A stretch of 64,000 nucleotides of DNA from Spirosoma telluris (GTDB lineage Bacteria > Bacteroidota > Bacteroidia > Cytophagales > Spirosomataceae), in contig QLII01000001.1 in assembly GCA_003259005.1 (NCBI GenBank), positions 1,054,001-1,118,000 on the forward strand, written 5' to 3'. Of the stretch, positions 10,191-19,638 are shown piece after piece. Position 1 is the stretch's first letter. Every line of letters begins with the position of its first letter. Under the pieces are notes generated by a model that saw only the letters and a program-made list of their open reading frames with translations, was not told where the DNA came from and searched no databases. Made by a program: the position numbers and the translations under genes.

Positions 10191-11566
10191 CTTCCCGCTT
10201 ACTTTATTTCGCTTGATAAATTGCCCGTATCCCTTGTCGACCAGACATTTATCGTTGTCGATGGCTACCTGGCCACGTAGCAGGACGGTTTTAACTTTTC
10301 CGGTTAGTTCCCAGCCTTCGTAACCCGAATAATCGACGTTCATATGGTGGGTTTTGGCCGAAAGCGTATGGGTTTCGCTGGGGTCAAAAATGACAATGTC
10401 TGCATCGCTACCTACAGCAATCGTTCCTTTACGGGGAAACATGCCGAAGATTTTAGCGGGGTTTGTGCAGGCTACTTCCACGTATTTATTCAGCGTGATG
10501 TTGCCTTTGTGAACCCCCTCGCTGTAGAGCAGTTCCATCCGATTTTCGATGGCTGGATGCCCGTTCGGAATTTTCGAGAAATCATCCTTCCCATCAATTT
10601 CTGTTCCCACATAAAGGGGCAGTGGTCCGTTGCAACCACCTGCACTAAGCCCTGATTAATACCGGCCCACAGGGATTGCTGGTCTTTTTTCTCCCGCAAT
10701 GGTGGACTCATGACCCACTTCGCTCCTTCAAAATTTTGCTCATACAGGGAAGCGTCGAGCACCAGGTATTGAATACAGGTTTCAACAAAGACTTTCTGAT
10801 TGCGCCGGGTTGCATGTCGAACCGCGTTCAGAGCCCCTTCGCAGGTCATGTGAACGATATAACCGGGACAACCCGTGTAATCGGCCATGTCGGAAAAACG
10901 ACCACTAGCTTCGGCTTCCGTGACTTCGGGTTGCGAGAGATAGTGATAGAGCGGGGTGAGCTTTCCTTCAGAACGATGTTTGGCCGTGAGATAATCAATC
11001 ACATCGCCATTGGTCGCGTGAACCGTAACCATACCCCCCTGTTTCTTCACTTCCTGCATCAGGCCAATCATCTGCCGGTCGTCGATCATCAACGCGCCTT
11101 TGTAGGCCATAAAGGTTTTGAAAGACGTGATCCCTTCTTCCTCAACCATTACTTTAATTTCAGCCTTTGTGTCTTCGTTGAAATCCGTCACGGCTATGTG
11201 GAAGCTATAATCGCCCACAGTGGTACCTCTGGCGCGCGAATTCCAGTCCGCAAGGGCATCTTTCAGCGACTGTCCCTGTTTTTGCAGGACAAAATCAATG
11301 ACAGTCGTTGTGCCGCCAAAGAGAGCTGCACGCGTACCTGTTTCATGTGTGTCACTCGAAAAGGTGCCCATGAACGGCATGGCTAAGTGCACGTGTGGGT
11401 CAATACCACCCGGAAATACCAGTTTCCCCGTAGCGTCGATAACCGTATCGGCCTGAACGGGTAAGTTCTTGCCAATGGCGGATATGGTTTCTCCCTCAAT
11501 AAAAATATCGGCAACGTAATCGTCGGCCGCCGTAATAATTCGACCGTTTTTAATCAGTATAGACAT
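10185..11566 (-). CDS. hydA: Dihydropyrimidinase / D-hydantoinase (one frameshift)
   Basis: Cyclic amidohydrolase of about 460 residues that opens dihydrouracil or dihydrothymine to the N-carbamoyl-beta-amino acid. Metal ligands: HxH in GGIDPHVHLAMPF, the carboxylated Lys in SFKTFMAYKGA, and the Asp of ATDHCPF. After the break the chain shows DDFSKIPNGHPAIENR, the family's substrate-loop region. One base is missing near 10611-10615. I start at MSILIKNGR (11566): the longer frame back to 11647 only translates the palindrome at 11579-11649. It sits between the beta-ureidopropionase gene and the GxxExxY gene on the same strand. Confidence 0.93.
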
Positions 11567-11578
11567 ATTCTTTGTGTT

Positions 11579-11649
11579 CTTTGCGCAATCCTCTGCGCTC
11601 TCTGCGGTTATTTTTTTTAACCGCAGAGAGCGCAGAGGATTGCGCAAAG
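11579..11649. repeat. Perfect 32-bp inverted repeat, CGCAGAG/CGCAAAG type
   Basis: Arms 11579-11610 and 11618-11649 are exactly complementary around a seven-T loop. They are built of CTTTGCGC, CTCTGCGC and TCTGCGG words. It lies 13 bases past the GxxExxY stop and just upstream of the hydA start on the same strand. Confidence 0.92.
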
Positions 11650-11661
11650 TATCGCTAAGAT

Positions 11662-12039
11662 TTATAGACCATTTACGACTCGCTTTATTCCATCTCTCAG
11701 TCGAAGTACATTGAAATTTATTAGCAGTCCTAATTTATATTTCCCCAATTTCATATATGTTAATGTTTGCGCTAAATGGACATCGTGCAAAGCTTCAACA
11801 CTTTTAATTTCGATAACTAATCTGTTTTCAATGAGCAAATCAATCCGATACCCACAATCAAGTTTGATTTCCTCAAAAACCAACGGCATTGACTTCTCTT
11901 TTTCTACAAACAATCCCGATTTGGCGATTTTGTAAAATAGACATTCTTTATAGGCGCTTTCTAACAAACCTGCACCTAATGCAGAATGGACTTCCATTGC
12001 TAAGCCAATAACTTTATGCGAAATCTCATTTTCTGTCAT
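11662..12039 (-). CDS. GxxExxY protein, PD-(D/E)XK nuclease-like fold
   Basis: Intact 125-residue protein. The signature GAGLLESAY is at about residues 22-30. DCGYRIDLLIENRLVIEIKSVEAL (about 62-85) supplies the D...ExK pattern typical of the PD-(D/E)XK superfamily. Function is unknown in general; a nuclease or nucleic-acid role is only suggested by the fold. It has no evident role in pyrimidine breakdown, yet stands in the middle of that operon, on the same strand, between two palindromes of the CGCAAAG family. That placement suggests it arrived with, or moves with, the repeats. Family confident, function unassigned. Confidence 0.87.
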   Translation of the reverse strand: MTENEISHKVIGLAMEVHSALGAGLLESAYKECLFYKIAKSGLFVEKEKSMPLVFEEIKLDCGYRIDLLIENRLVIEIKSVEALHDVHLAQTLTYMKLGKYKLGLLINFNVLRLRDGIKRVVNGL

Positions 12040-12044
12040 ATAAT

Positions 12045-12170
12045 CTTTGCGTTCTTTTATGGTTACTTAAGCAACAAAGAACGCAAAGATTCACACAGAG
12101 TTCGCTAAGCGTTAGGAGATAAATTCTCTGCGCTCTTTGCGACAAACTTTGCGTGCTCTGCGGTTGAAAA
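12045..12170. repeat. Compound CGCAAAG-type palindrome flanking the GxxExxY gene
   Basis: It holds a 16-bp inverted pair AATCTTTGCGTTCTTT / AAAGAACGCAAAGATT and, next to it, a second arm set (GTTCGCTAAGCG, CTCTGCGCTCTTTGCG, TTTGCGTGCTCTGCGG). Part of it is translated as the C-terminal tail of the NCS1 transporter. Confidence 0.75.
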
Positions 12171-13625
12171 ACTATTCCTCATCAACCCCAAATACACCGC
12201 ACCACTAACAAAAAAACCAACAAACCAGGCGTAGTTGTAGAGTTGTGAAATCCAGCCCGGAACACTATCAGTTGGAATTACCTGAATGGTGGTTAGAAAA
12301 CCTGGAATGTTTGGCAGTATGCCAACGATTAAGGCAATTATCGCTGCGTTGTTGAACCCACCTTTAAACCGATAAATACCCGATTCACTGTACAGATCGG
12401 CCAATACCAGCTTCTGTTTCCGAAGGAAGAAATAGTCGGCAATCATGATACCGCCAACCGGCCCTAATAAACTGGAATAACCCACCAGCCAGGTAAAAAT
12501 GAAGCCTGTAGGGTCGGCGATCAGCTTCCACGGAAAAATCAGAATGCCGATGATGCCCGTAATGTAGCCCCCTTTCCGGAAGTCGATTTTAGAAGGAGCC
12601 AGGTTCGCGAAATCATTGGCTGGGCTGACAATATTAGCGGCAATATTGGTTGCCAGGGTTGAGATAGCCACGGCAATCATGGCAATGCTGACCAGGAGTT
12701 TGCTATCGAATTTTCCGGCCAGAACGAGGGGGTCCCAAATGGTAGTGCCATAGATGATGGTCGTAGCTGAGGTAACAACAACACCAATAAACGAGAAGAG
12801 TGTCATGGCCGGAGGGAGTCCAATGATCTGGCCTTTTACCTGTGCCTGCTGACTAGTCGCATAGCGTGTAAAATCTGGGATGTTCAGTGAGAGCGTAGCC
12901 CAGAAGCCAACCATACCTGTTAGGGCGGGAAAGAAAAAAGCAAAGAACGCAGCAGAATCGGCAAATTTAGCGGGTTGCTCCAGAATGGGCCCAAGACCGT
13001 TTCCGGCCGAAATGGCCCACCAAAGTAACGCCAGTGCCGCTACGGGTAAAAAGAATGCTTTAAAAACAAGAAGCTTTTTGATGCTTTCGACGCCGAGGTA
13101 AACGACGTACATATTCAGCAGCCAAAACAGAAAGAAGCAGATTGCCGGCCGGTTTGTAAGCCAAAGGAAGTTGGAAATACCTGCGGCAGGGTTTCCAGCG
13201 ATGGAATCCATAACCGAAGCATCTGGTAGATCGAAAAACCGCCAATCCAGGTCTGAATGCCGAACCAGCCACAGGCGACAATAGCGCGTAACATGGCCGG
13301 AATGTTTGCCCCACTTGTTCCGAAGCTAGAGCGTACCAGAACCGGGAAGGGAATGCCGTACTTGGCACCGGCATGGCCATTCAAGACCATGGGAATCAGC
13401 ACAATGGTGTTCCCCAGAAAGATGGTAAAGATGGCCTGCCACCAGTTCATACCCCCTGAATCAGCGAACTAGCCATCATATAGGTAGGAATACACAGACT
13501 CATGCTGATCCACAAGGCCGCATAATTCCAGGTATTCCACGTTCGTTTCGACGCGGGGATGGGGCTAAATCGTCGCTATAGAGAGCCGATGACTCATCTA
13601 CAGTTGTTTCCTGGGCTAATTGCAT
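12105..13625 (-). CDS. NCS1-family nucleobase:cation symporter (three frameshifts)
   Basis: Inner-membrane importer of about 505 residues with roughly 12 hydrophobic segments. The restored N-terminal part reads [19 protein letters not shown], then [11 protein letters not shown] and [20 protein letters not shown]; the body holds NIPDFTRYA and [14 protein letters not shown], all NCS1 hallmarks. Each break is one base missing in a G or C run: 13561-13564, 13452-13456 and 13208-13209. The start MQLAQETT is at 13625. NCS1 members carry uracil, allantoin, hydantoin or cytosine; in this operon uracil, thymine or a dihydropyrimidine is likely. The last residues ([14 protein letters not shown]) are encoded by a palindromic repeat, so the original C-terminus may have been altered by repeat insertion. 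Confidence 0.9.
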
Positions 13626-13643
13626 TTTTGTCGTTTAAAGTCT

Positions 13644-13713
13644 GAGGTTTGACGTTTGTAGTCTGAAATTTATAGAATAGTACGGGATAATATACCTACA
13701 AACGTCAATCCTC
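13644..13713. repeat. Intergenic word palindrome (TTTGACGTTTGTAG type)
   Basis: Left arm 13644-13661 and right arm 13696-13713 are complementary with one mismatch. Flanking GTCGTTTAAAG and CGACAAACGACAAAC extend it. It lies between the nucleoside hydrolase and the NCS1 transporter genes. Confidence 0.8.
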
Positions 13714-13734
13714 GAACGACAAACGACAAACTTG

Positions 13735-14788
13735 TTAACTCAATTTCAATGTATCAAAAACCATTTTCTTAAACTTTGCTTCGTCGGCTTCGACGCTGAT
13801 GGTCGTATTGGGTTCTTTTTTCCAAACGCCAAGTTCGTCGATCGCCAAAGCTCCGACCGTTAATTCTCCCTTTGTTTCGACATCTACATAACGCACTACA
13901 CTCTGCGAAATGATGCTGGGGTCAATGACGGCGGCCACCGTAATGGCATCCGGGTGATTGGAGCCATTCATCTTCTGATGCTCTTTGCAGTACTTCCGGC
14001 GAACCCGATTGATCTTCATGAAAAAATCGGAATAGTGCGTGCCCAGTTTCAGCACTTCATCATAATCTTCATCTGTAAATACTGAACTTTTCACACTCAC
14101 ATCAAAGCCGACCGTTCTGATCGGAATTCCTGACTGAAATACAACCCGGGCTGCTTCTGGATCAACCCAGGCGTTGTAGGTCGCTGATGGATTCACATTG
14201 CCATAAAACTTGTAAAATCCACCCATGAAATACAGCTCTTTAATCTGTTTCGCAATGGATGGCTTCCGTTGAAGCGCCAGAGCAATATTGGTGAGCGGTC
14301 CAATGGCAACAATCGTCAGCTCATTCGGGTACTTCTCGATCAACCGGATCATGGCATCGACCGCGTGTTCTTTCTCCGGCTTCTGTTCCGGATCGGGAAA
14401 AACGAATCACTCATGCCATCGCTCCCGTGTACGTAGGTAGCATTCCCGTGTACCTCTCGAACGAGCGGACGGGCAGAGCCCTGATAAACAGGAATCTGGC
14501 CTTTCTTCCCGCAACCTGAAGCGTATACAACGCATTTTTGGTTTGCTGCTCGAATCCAACATTACCGCAGGTAATGGTAATGGCTTCAACTTTTAGTTTG
14601 GGTGAAGTCACGGCCATCAGAATCGCCAGGGCATCATCTGTAGCCGTATCGCTGTCGAGAATAATTCGTTTGGCTGTAGCTACAGGTTTGCGTGTTTTCG
14701 CAAAGGGGGAAAACACAGTGGCAGGATGCATAGCCGTAGCCGTTCCCAAAGAAAGAACCCGAATAAACTTGCGTCTAGAAGTGAGCAT
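13735..14788 (-). CDS. Inosine-uridine preferring nucleoside hydrolase, exported (two frameshifts)
   Basis: Nucleoside hydrolase of about 350 residues that splits ribonucleosides to base and ribose. The calcium-binding N-terminal signature appears as LDSDTATDDALAIL; AIGPLTNIALAL and YFMGGFYKFYGNVNPSATYNAWVDPEAA follow, as in the IunH family. The N-terminus SRRKFIRVLSLGTATAM resembles a twin-arginine signal, suggesting export to the periplasm or outer surface. Two bases are missing, at 14500-14501 and in the G run 14395-14397. In context it would release uracil from uridine to feed the pyrimidine pathway downstream in the operon. The base preference is not readable from sequence. Confidence 0.9.
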
Positions 14789-14889
14789 AGGATTGTTGAG
14801 TCGTGGTTGGTTTACGGTGATCGCTCACCCTGTCGATAGACTATCGTAACTACCGAAGTAAGCCGCGAAAATCGTGCCCAACCACTTTT

Positions 14890-16235
14890 TCAGGCTACAT
14901 ACTCATCCGCAATTTTTAGGGCTTCACTGATAATGGCCAGTCCTTCATCAATTTGTTCCTTCGTGACACATAGGGGAGGGGCAACGAAAACGTAACTCCA
15001 GCGCACAAAGGTGTACATCCCTAACTCTTTTATCCTGGCGGCTACCTTACCCATTACAGCCATTTCTTCGGGCCTGGCATTGAATGGAGCCATTGGTTCT
15101 TTCGTTTCCCGATTTTTGACGATTTCAAAGCAACCCAGTAGACCCGTATTTCTAAAATCGCCGATGCTCGGATGTTTTTCCATCAGGATGGCCGCCTGCG
15201 CATCCATATACTTACCCATTTCGGCCGCATTTTCGATCAGATTTTCATCCTCATAAATTTTGAGTGTCTCCAACGCAGCAGCACAACCCACCGGATGGGC
15301 AGCATAGGTCATTCCGGTTGCCAGGACCGTATCGTCATAACGAGACGCGATTCTATCTGTCACCATCAGGCATCCGAAAGGGATATACCCGCTGGTAATG
15401 CCCTTGGCCATCGTCACCAGGTCCGGCACAATCCCGTGATTTTCAAAACCAAACCATTTGCCAGTCCGCCCGAAACCACTCATCACTTCGTCCATGATGA
15501 TCAAAATCCCGTGTTTATCGCAGATTTTCCGAACGGCGGCTAAATAACCTACGGGGTATTGCAAACAGCCGGATGTGCCCGATTCGCCTTCCAGCATGAT
15601 GGCGGCAATGTTCCCCGGACCTTCATAGGCAATCACCCGCTCCAGTTGGGCAATGGAATCCGTTAACATGCTTGCCTCATCATGATTCCAGCGATACTTA
15701 TAGGGAATATCGATGTGTACAAAATTGGGGGCCTGCTGCGAATCGTCGGGGAGTTTACGCGGATCACCGCCAACGGATAAGGTGCCATAGGTAGCCCCAT
15801 GATACGATTGATACCGACTGATAATTTTATGCCGTCCGGTATACAAACGCGCCAGTTTAATTGCCGCTTCGTTTGATGTAGCCCCACACAAGGTAAAAAA
15901 GGCTTTATTCAGATCGCCGGGGCAGATTTCAGCCAGTTTCTTGCCCAGCTCACCCCGAACCTTGGTTACGCAATAGGGCGTCACATAACTCACTTCCTGC
16001 ATTTGTCGGACAACCGCTTCCGTAATGCGCTGATTACCATGGCCAATGTTGACGTTCATCAGCCCCGATGAAAAGTCGATGTAGCGTTTGTCATCGTAAT
16101 CGTAGAGGTAAACACCCCTGGCAGATTTCACCGCAATCGGGAAATATTTTTCTGTTTGCTCCAGGCAAACACGGTATAATCAAAGCTGTCCTGAAGGACT
16201 TCCTGCGTTTCGGAAAGGGTTGCTGTGTCGATCAT
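14890..16235 (-). CDS. Class III pyridoxal-phosphate aminotransferase, probable beta-alanine/3-aminoisobutyrate transaminase (one frameshift)
   Basis: Omega-amino-acid transaminase of about 448 residues. LIIMDEVMSGFGRTG carries the cofactor-binding Asp, LVTMAKGITSGYIPFG the Schiff-base Lys, and SRYQSYHGATYG the substrate/phosphate loop. The break is one T short in the T run at 16147-16151; restored it reads SKQKKYFPIAVKSARG. The start MIDTATL is at 16235. Between the nucleoside hydrolase and methylmalonate-semialdehyde dehydrogenase genes it should convert beta-alanine or 3-aminoisobutyrate to the corresponding semialdehyde. That role is inferred from position; other omega-amino acids are possible substrates. 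Confidence 0.9.
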
Positions 16236-16336
16236 TTTTAGTTTGAAGTTTTTAGTTTGAGGTCTGGAGTTAGTGGACACGTTAATGTTAGCCCGTCGGC
16301 CAACTTCGAACCTCAAACTACAAACGTCAAACTAAT
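16236..16336. repeat. Intergenic word palindrome (TAGTTTGAAG/CTTCAAACTA type)
   Basis: Left arm words TTTAGTTTGAAGT and TTAGTTTGAGGT face right arm words ACCTCAAACTACAAACG and TCAAACTA. It lies between mmsA and the aminotransferase gene. Confidence 0.75.
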
Positions 16337-16340
16337 TAGT

Positions 16341-17796
16341 CTAACTCATCCAGTTTATCCCCGCTTCGGGGTTCCACTTTGTGGTACTTTTCTTCAGTTT
16401 TGTCCAGAATTCGATGGAGCTTTTTCCCGTAATATCGCCTACACCAAAGCGGCTTTCGTTCCAGCCGCCAAATGAGAAAGGCTCGCGCGGAACGGGTACG
16501 CCCACGTTGACGCCCACCATCCCGGCACTGGCCTTGTCGATCACGTAACGCGCCATGCCTCCATTCTGCGTAAATACAGACGCAGCGTTTCCATAAGGAT
16601 TGGCGTTCTCGATCGCCAGGGCTTCATCAACCGTATTGGTGCGCATGATGCTGATGACTGGTCCGAAAATTTCCTCTTTGGCAATGGCCATATCGGGCGT
16701 GACATAGTCAATGACCGTTGCGCCGACATAGGTGCCATTTTCTTTTCCTTTAACCGTTGGGTTCCGACCATCAACCAGCACTTTTGCCCCCTGATTTTCT
16801 GCTTCGGTAATATAGCGTTCAATGCGCTCTTTGGATTCCCGATTGATTACCGAGCCGAGGTTTTTGCCTGGCACCATTTTTTGTGCCTCTTCGCAAAGTT
16901 TGGCAATAATATGATCCACCGGCCCAACGGCTACCATAGCCGAAGCGGCCATACAGCGTTGACCAGCGCAACCCGTCATAGAAGCCGTGATGTTTTGGGC
17001 AGTCATACCCGGAATGGCATCTGGTAATACAATCAGGTGATTTTTGGCCCCCCCAAGTGCGAGGCATCGTTTATAATTACTAGTCGCCCGTTTATAAACG
17101 GCCTTGGCAATTTTCGTAGAACCAACGAACGAAACCGCTTCGATTCCTGGATGATCGCAGATGGCCTCAACGACCTCACGGTCACCCTGAACGATGTTAA
17201 AGACACCGGCGGGTAGACCGGCTTCCTGCAACAGTTCGGCTAAACGCCCACACTAAGAGGTACTTTTTCCGAGGGCTTGATGATCATGCAATTACCCAGT
17301 GCAATCGCATTCGGGATTGTCCAGTTAGGTACCATACTCGGGAAATTGAACGGCACAATGCTGGCAACCACACCCAGCGGCACATGCTCCGTTCGGCACT
17401 CAACCCCCCGACTTACTTCCAGAATTTCGCCCGTCACAATTTGGGGAGTGAACAGGCAAATTCGGACAGTTCGGCTCCCTTTTCGATTTCGGCAACGGCT
17501 TCGTCGTAGGTTTTACCATTCTCTTCCTGTATTAGTAAAGCTAACTCGTTTAAATTCTTCTCTAATAGGGCTTTATATCGAAAAAACACCTGAACCCTTT
17601 CTTTAATCGTGGTTCGACTCCAGGCTGGAAAGGCGGCTTTGGCGGCTTGAACGGCGGCATCCAGATCGGCAGCCGTCGATAAAGGCACGGTTGAGAGCAG
17701 GGTGCCATCTACCGGCGAAATTACCGCTAACGTTCGATCGGTCGATGCCTCGACAAATTGGCCGTTTATGTAGTTTCGAATTGGCGTATACTTCAT
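16341..17796 (-). CDS. mmsA: Methylmalonate/malonate-semialdehyde dehydrogenase, CoA-acylating (two frameshifts)
   Basis: Aldehyde dehydrogenase of about 485 residues. CoA-acylating members turn malonate semialdehyde into acetyl-CoA and methylmalonate semialdehyde into propionyl-CoA. The N-terminal part reads NYINGQFVEAS; VPFNFPSMVPNWTIPNAIALGN and the cofactor loop VSFVGSTKIAK follow. The catalytic Cys is in GCAGQRCMAAS, and PFSFGGWNESRFGVGDITG lies near the end. The missing bases are in the G run 17443-17446 and at 17246. I start at MKYTPIRNYING (17796); an upstream ATG at 17868 would add a hydrophobic run untypical of the family. It is the promoter-proximal gene of the leftward pyrimidine cluster, divergent from the Lrp/AsnC gene. 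Confidence 0.93.
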
Positions 17797-17810
17797 GGTT
17801 TTGTTGTAAC

Positions 17811-17827
17811 TCTGCATATTTTGCAGA
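17811..17827. promoter_or_regulatory. Candidate operator, TCTGCA-n5-TGCAGA
   Basis: Inverted repeat with 6-bp perfect arms, 15 bases upstream of the mmsA start and inside the mmsA/Lrp divergent promoter region. A second dyad, ACTATTTATAGT, sits at 17868-17879. Either could be bound by the divergent Lrp/AsnC protein. This is inferred from position and symmetry only. Confidence 0.45.
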
Positions 17828-17905
17828 AAAAGGAAGTGCAAAATAAAAATTATATAGATACGAGTCAACTATTTATAGTATTTTTAACCCAACAAAATCA
17901 CAGGA

Positions 17906-18376
17906 ATGGAGAAGAACCACACGTTACTGGATGATACGGATTTTGCTATCCTATCGTGTCTCCAGAAGGATGGGCGAATGTCGTTTACAGAAATTGCCGA
18001 CCAACTAAACGTATCTGTCGGCACCGCCCGAACCCGTTTGAATCGGTTACTGGAAGAAGGAGTGATTAGCATTGTGGGTCGGGTTGACCCGGAGAAGGTA
18101 GGCTTCCGGGCCTATGCCCATATTGCCATTTACATTCGCCCGGCTACGCTTAAGGAGCCCGTAGCCCAGGAAATCTCAAGCAAGCCTGAGGTTAGTTTTT
18201 TAGCCAGCACCTCTGGTGATTACGATCTGGAGGTAGATGTGATGTGCCAGAGTAACAATCACTTGGTGGAATTTGTCAATGAAATTTCGACCATAGAAGG
18301 CGTTTATCAAACCAAAACAACCCTCTATTTTAAAGTCTATAAATACGCCCAGCCTGATTTGAACCTGCTGAAATGA
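17906..18376 (+). CDS. Lrp/AsnC family transcriptional regulator
   Basis: Intact 156-residue regulator. The N-terminal helix-turn-helix spans about residues 10-55 (DDTDFAILSCLQKDGRMS, then VSVGTARTRLNRLLEEGVI). The C-terminal RAM/AsnC ligand-binding domain includes PEVSFLASTSGDYDLEVDV. It is transcribed away from mmsA and the pyrimidine-degradation genes. Lrp-type regulators of reductive pyrimidine catabolism (PydR type) are known in other bacteria, so control of this operon with a pathway intermediate as ligand is the likely role. No downstream gene continues on its strand before a palindrome at 18378. Confidence 0.93.
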   Translation: MEKNHTLLDDTDFAILSCLQKDGRMSFTEIADQLNVSVGTARTRLNRLLEEGVISIVGRVDPEKVGFRAYAHIAIYIRPATLKEPVAQEISSKPEVSFLASTSGDYDLEVDVMCQSNNHLVEFVNEISTIEGVYQTKTTLYFKVYKYAQPDLNLLK

Positions 18377-18377
18377 T

Positions 18378-18476
18378 TTTTTAACGCAAAGACGCCAAAG
18401 GGGGAGCGCAAAGAACGCTAAAAGTTATTTTTTTCTTTGTGCTCTTTGCGTTTTTCCCTTGTGTCTTTGCGGTTAA
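18378..18476. repeat. Word palindrome (GCAAAGA type) between convergent genes
   Basis: Left arm words AACGCAAAGACGCC and GAGCGCAAAGAACGC face right arm words CTTTGTGCTCTTTGCG and GTCTTTGCGGTTAA around a T-rich loop. Here the flanking genes converge, so it could also serve as a two-way terminator. Confidence 0.8.
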
Positions 18477-19359
18477 ACCTTACTTCGTCGTTTCCGACGC
18501 CAGCGCAGAAACAACCAGACAACGACTGTTGCAACGACTCCGATTGGGAGAAAGTAAAATAGGCCAACCAACACATCGCCCATCAGCCGGAATCCGTCGG
18601 TAAAGTTGCGCCAGATCTGGGCATAAAAGGGTTCCTCGGGATTTAGGGCAACCTCGGTTTGCTGATAATAGCTCAGATTGATGGTACTCAGGGCAACCTC
18701 ATCTTTAAGTTGGCGTAATTCGGCTTCCTGTACCTCGCGCTCCTCCCGAAGTTTCCCTAATTGCTCCTCTACTTTTAGCACATCGCCAACCGTACGGGCC
18801 TGTTTCAGAATAGTCAGATACGTTTCTTCAACCGCTTTCTTGCTACGAATACGGGCTTCGACGTCGACATAATGACGGGTTACATCCTCCGATGTGATGG
18901 TTTTGGTATCCGTAAAAATCGACTCTTTCAGCAGCAACGCCAATAAAGCATCGAAACGGGCGGCTGGTACCCGAATGACGAGGGCGTTTTCGATACCATT
19001 ATCGGTTTTGGTTTCGTTCGAACTGGAAATTTGTCCACCCGCCTGCTGAACTGCCTTTTCAATAGTTTGTCCCGACGCCTTAAAGTCATTCACCCGAATG
19101 CGTACCTGTGCATTTCGGATAATCTTTCGATTTACACCAATGGTCGGTGCTGGTTGTGTTGTTGGGGAGGGGGTGGGCGATTCTGGGCTGGCTCCTGGTC
19201 CGTCGCCTGCTCATCCTGTTCAGGAGAAGGCGCTTTAAAGGCAGCCATATTACGGGGAGCCACAGTCTCCGTGGTCTCGATCATCGACTGTTCCGGCTTC
19301 GACTGGCAGCCCGTTACTGTCAGGAGCACCAGGAGCGTTAAAAAATAATTCATACCCAT
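18473..19359 (-). CDS. DUF4349 domain-containing lipoprotein (one frameshift)
   Basis: Envelope lipoprotein of about 295 residues. The signal ends in a lipobox-like LTVTGC, and a Pro/Gln-rich linker follows. The DUF4349 region starts RKIIRNAQVRIRVNDFKASG, with the ARFDALLALL and TRHYVDVEARIRSKKAVEET stretches, then a heptad-like coiled coil (LEEQLGKLREEREVQEAELRQLK area). A transmembrane helix with a basic RWRRKRR tail ends the protein. The break is one base short in the G5 run at 19169-19173. Function is unknown. The arrangement is a lipid anchor at one end and a membrane helix with basic tail at the other. Confidence 0.83.
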
Positions 19360-19638
19360 TAGATGCAGACTTTAACCAATTTGCATACAAGCTAACGCTA
19401 TTTTTAATTCGACCTAAAATAGGCCTTAATTACTCATTTTAAAGGCTTTTATAGCATCTGACCGAACGATGCTTTACCACATGTTGTTGTATAAATATAG
19501 CTAATCTCCAGTCATTCGTCTGCCGTATATAACTTGTGCATTTGCATAAGTCAGTGCTTTTGCGTCTATATTTGGCCCGGGCCATGTGGCAATTCGTGTC
19601 AAAAGGCAGCGTAGACAGTTTCAACCTGAACATCGATT

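Noticed and set aside
11566..11647. N-terminal extension of dihydropyrimidinase back to 11647
   Set aside because: The extra residues translate the perfect inverted repeat at 11579-11649 and do not match the family; the start at 11566 gives the normal length.
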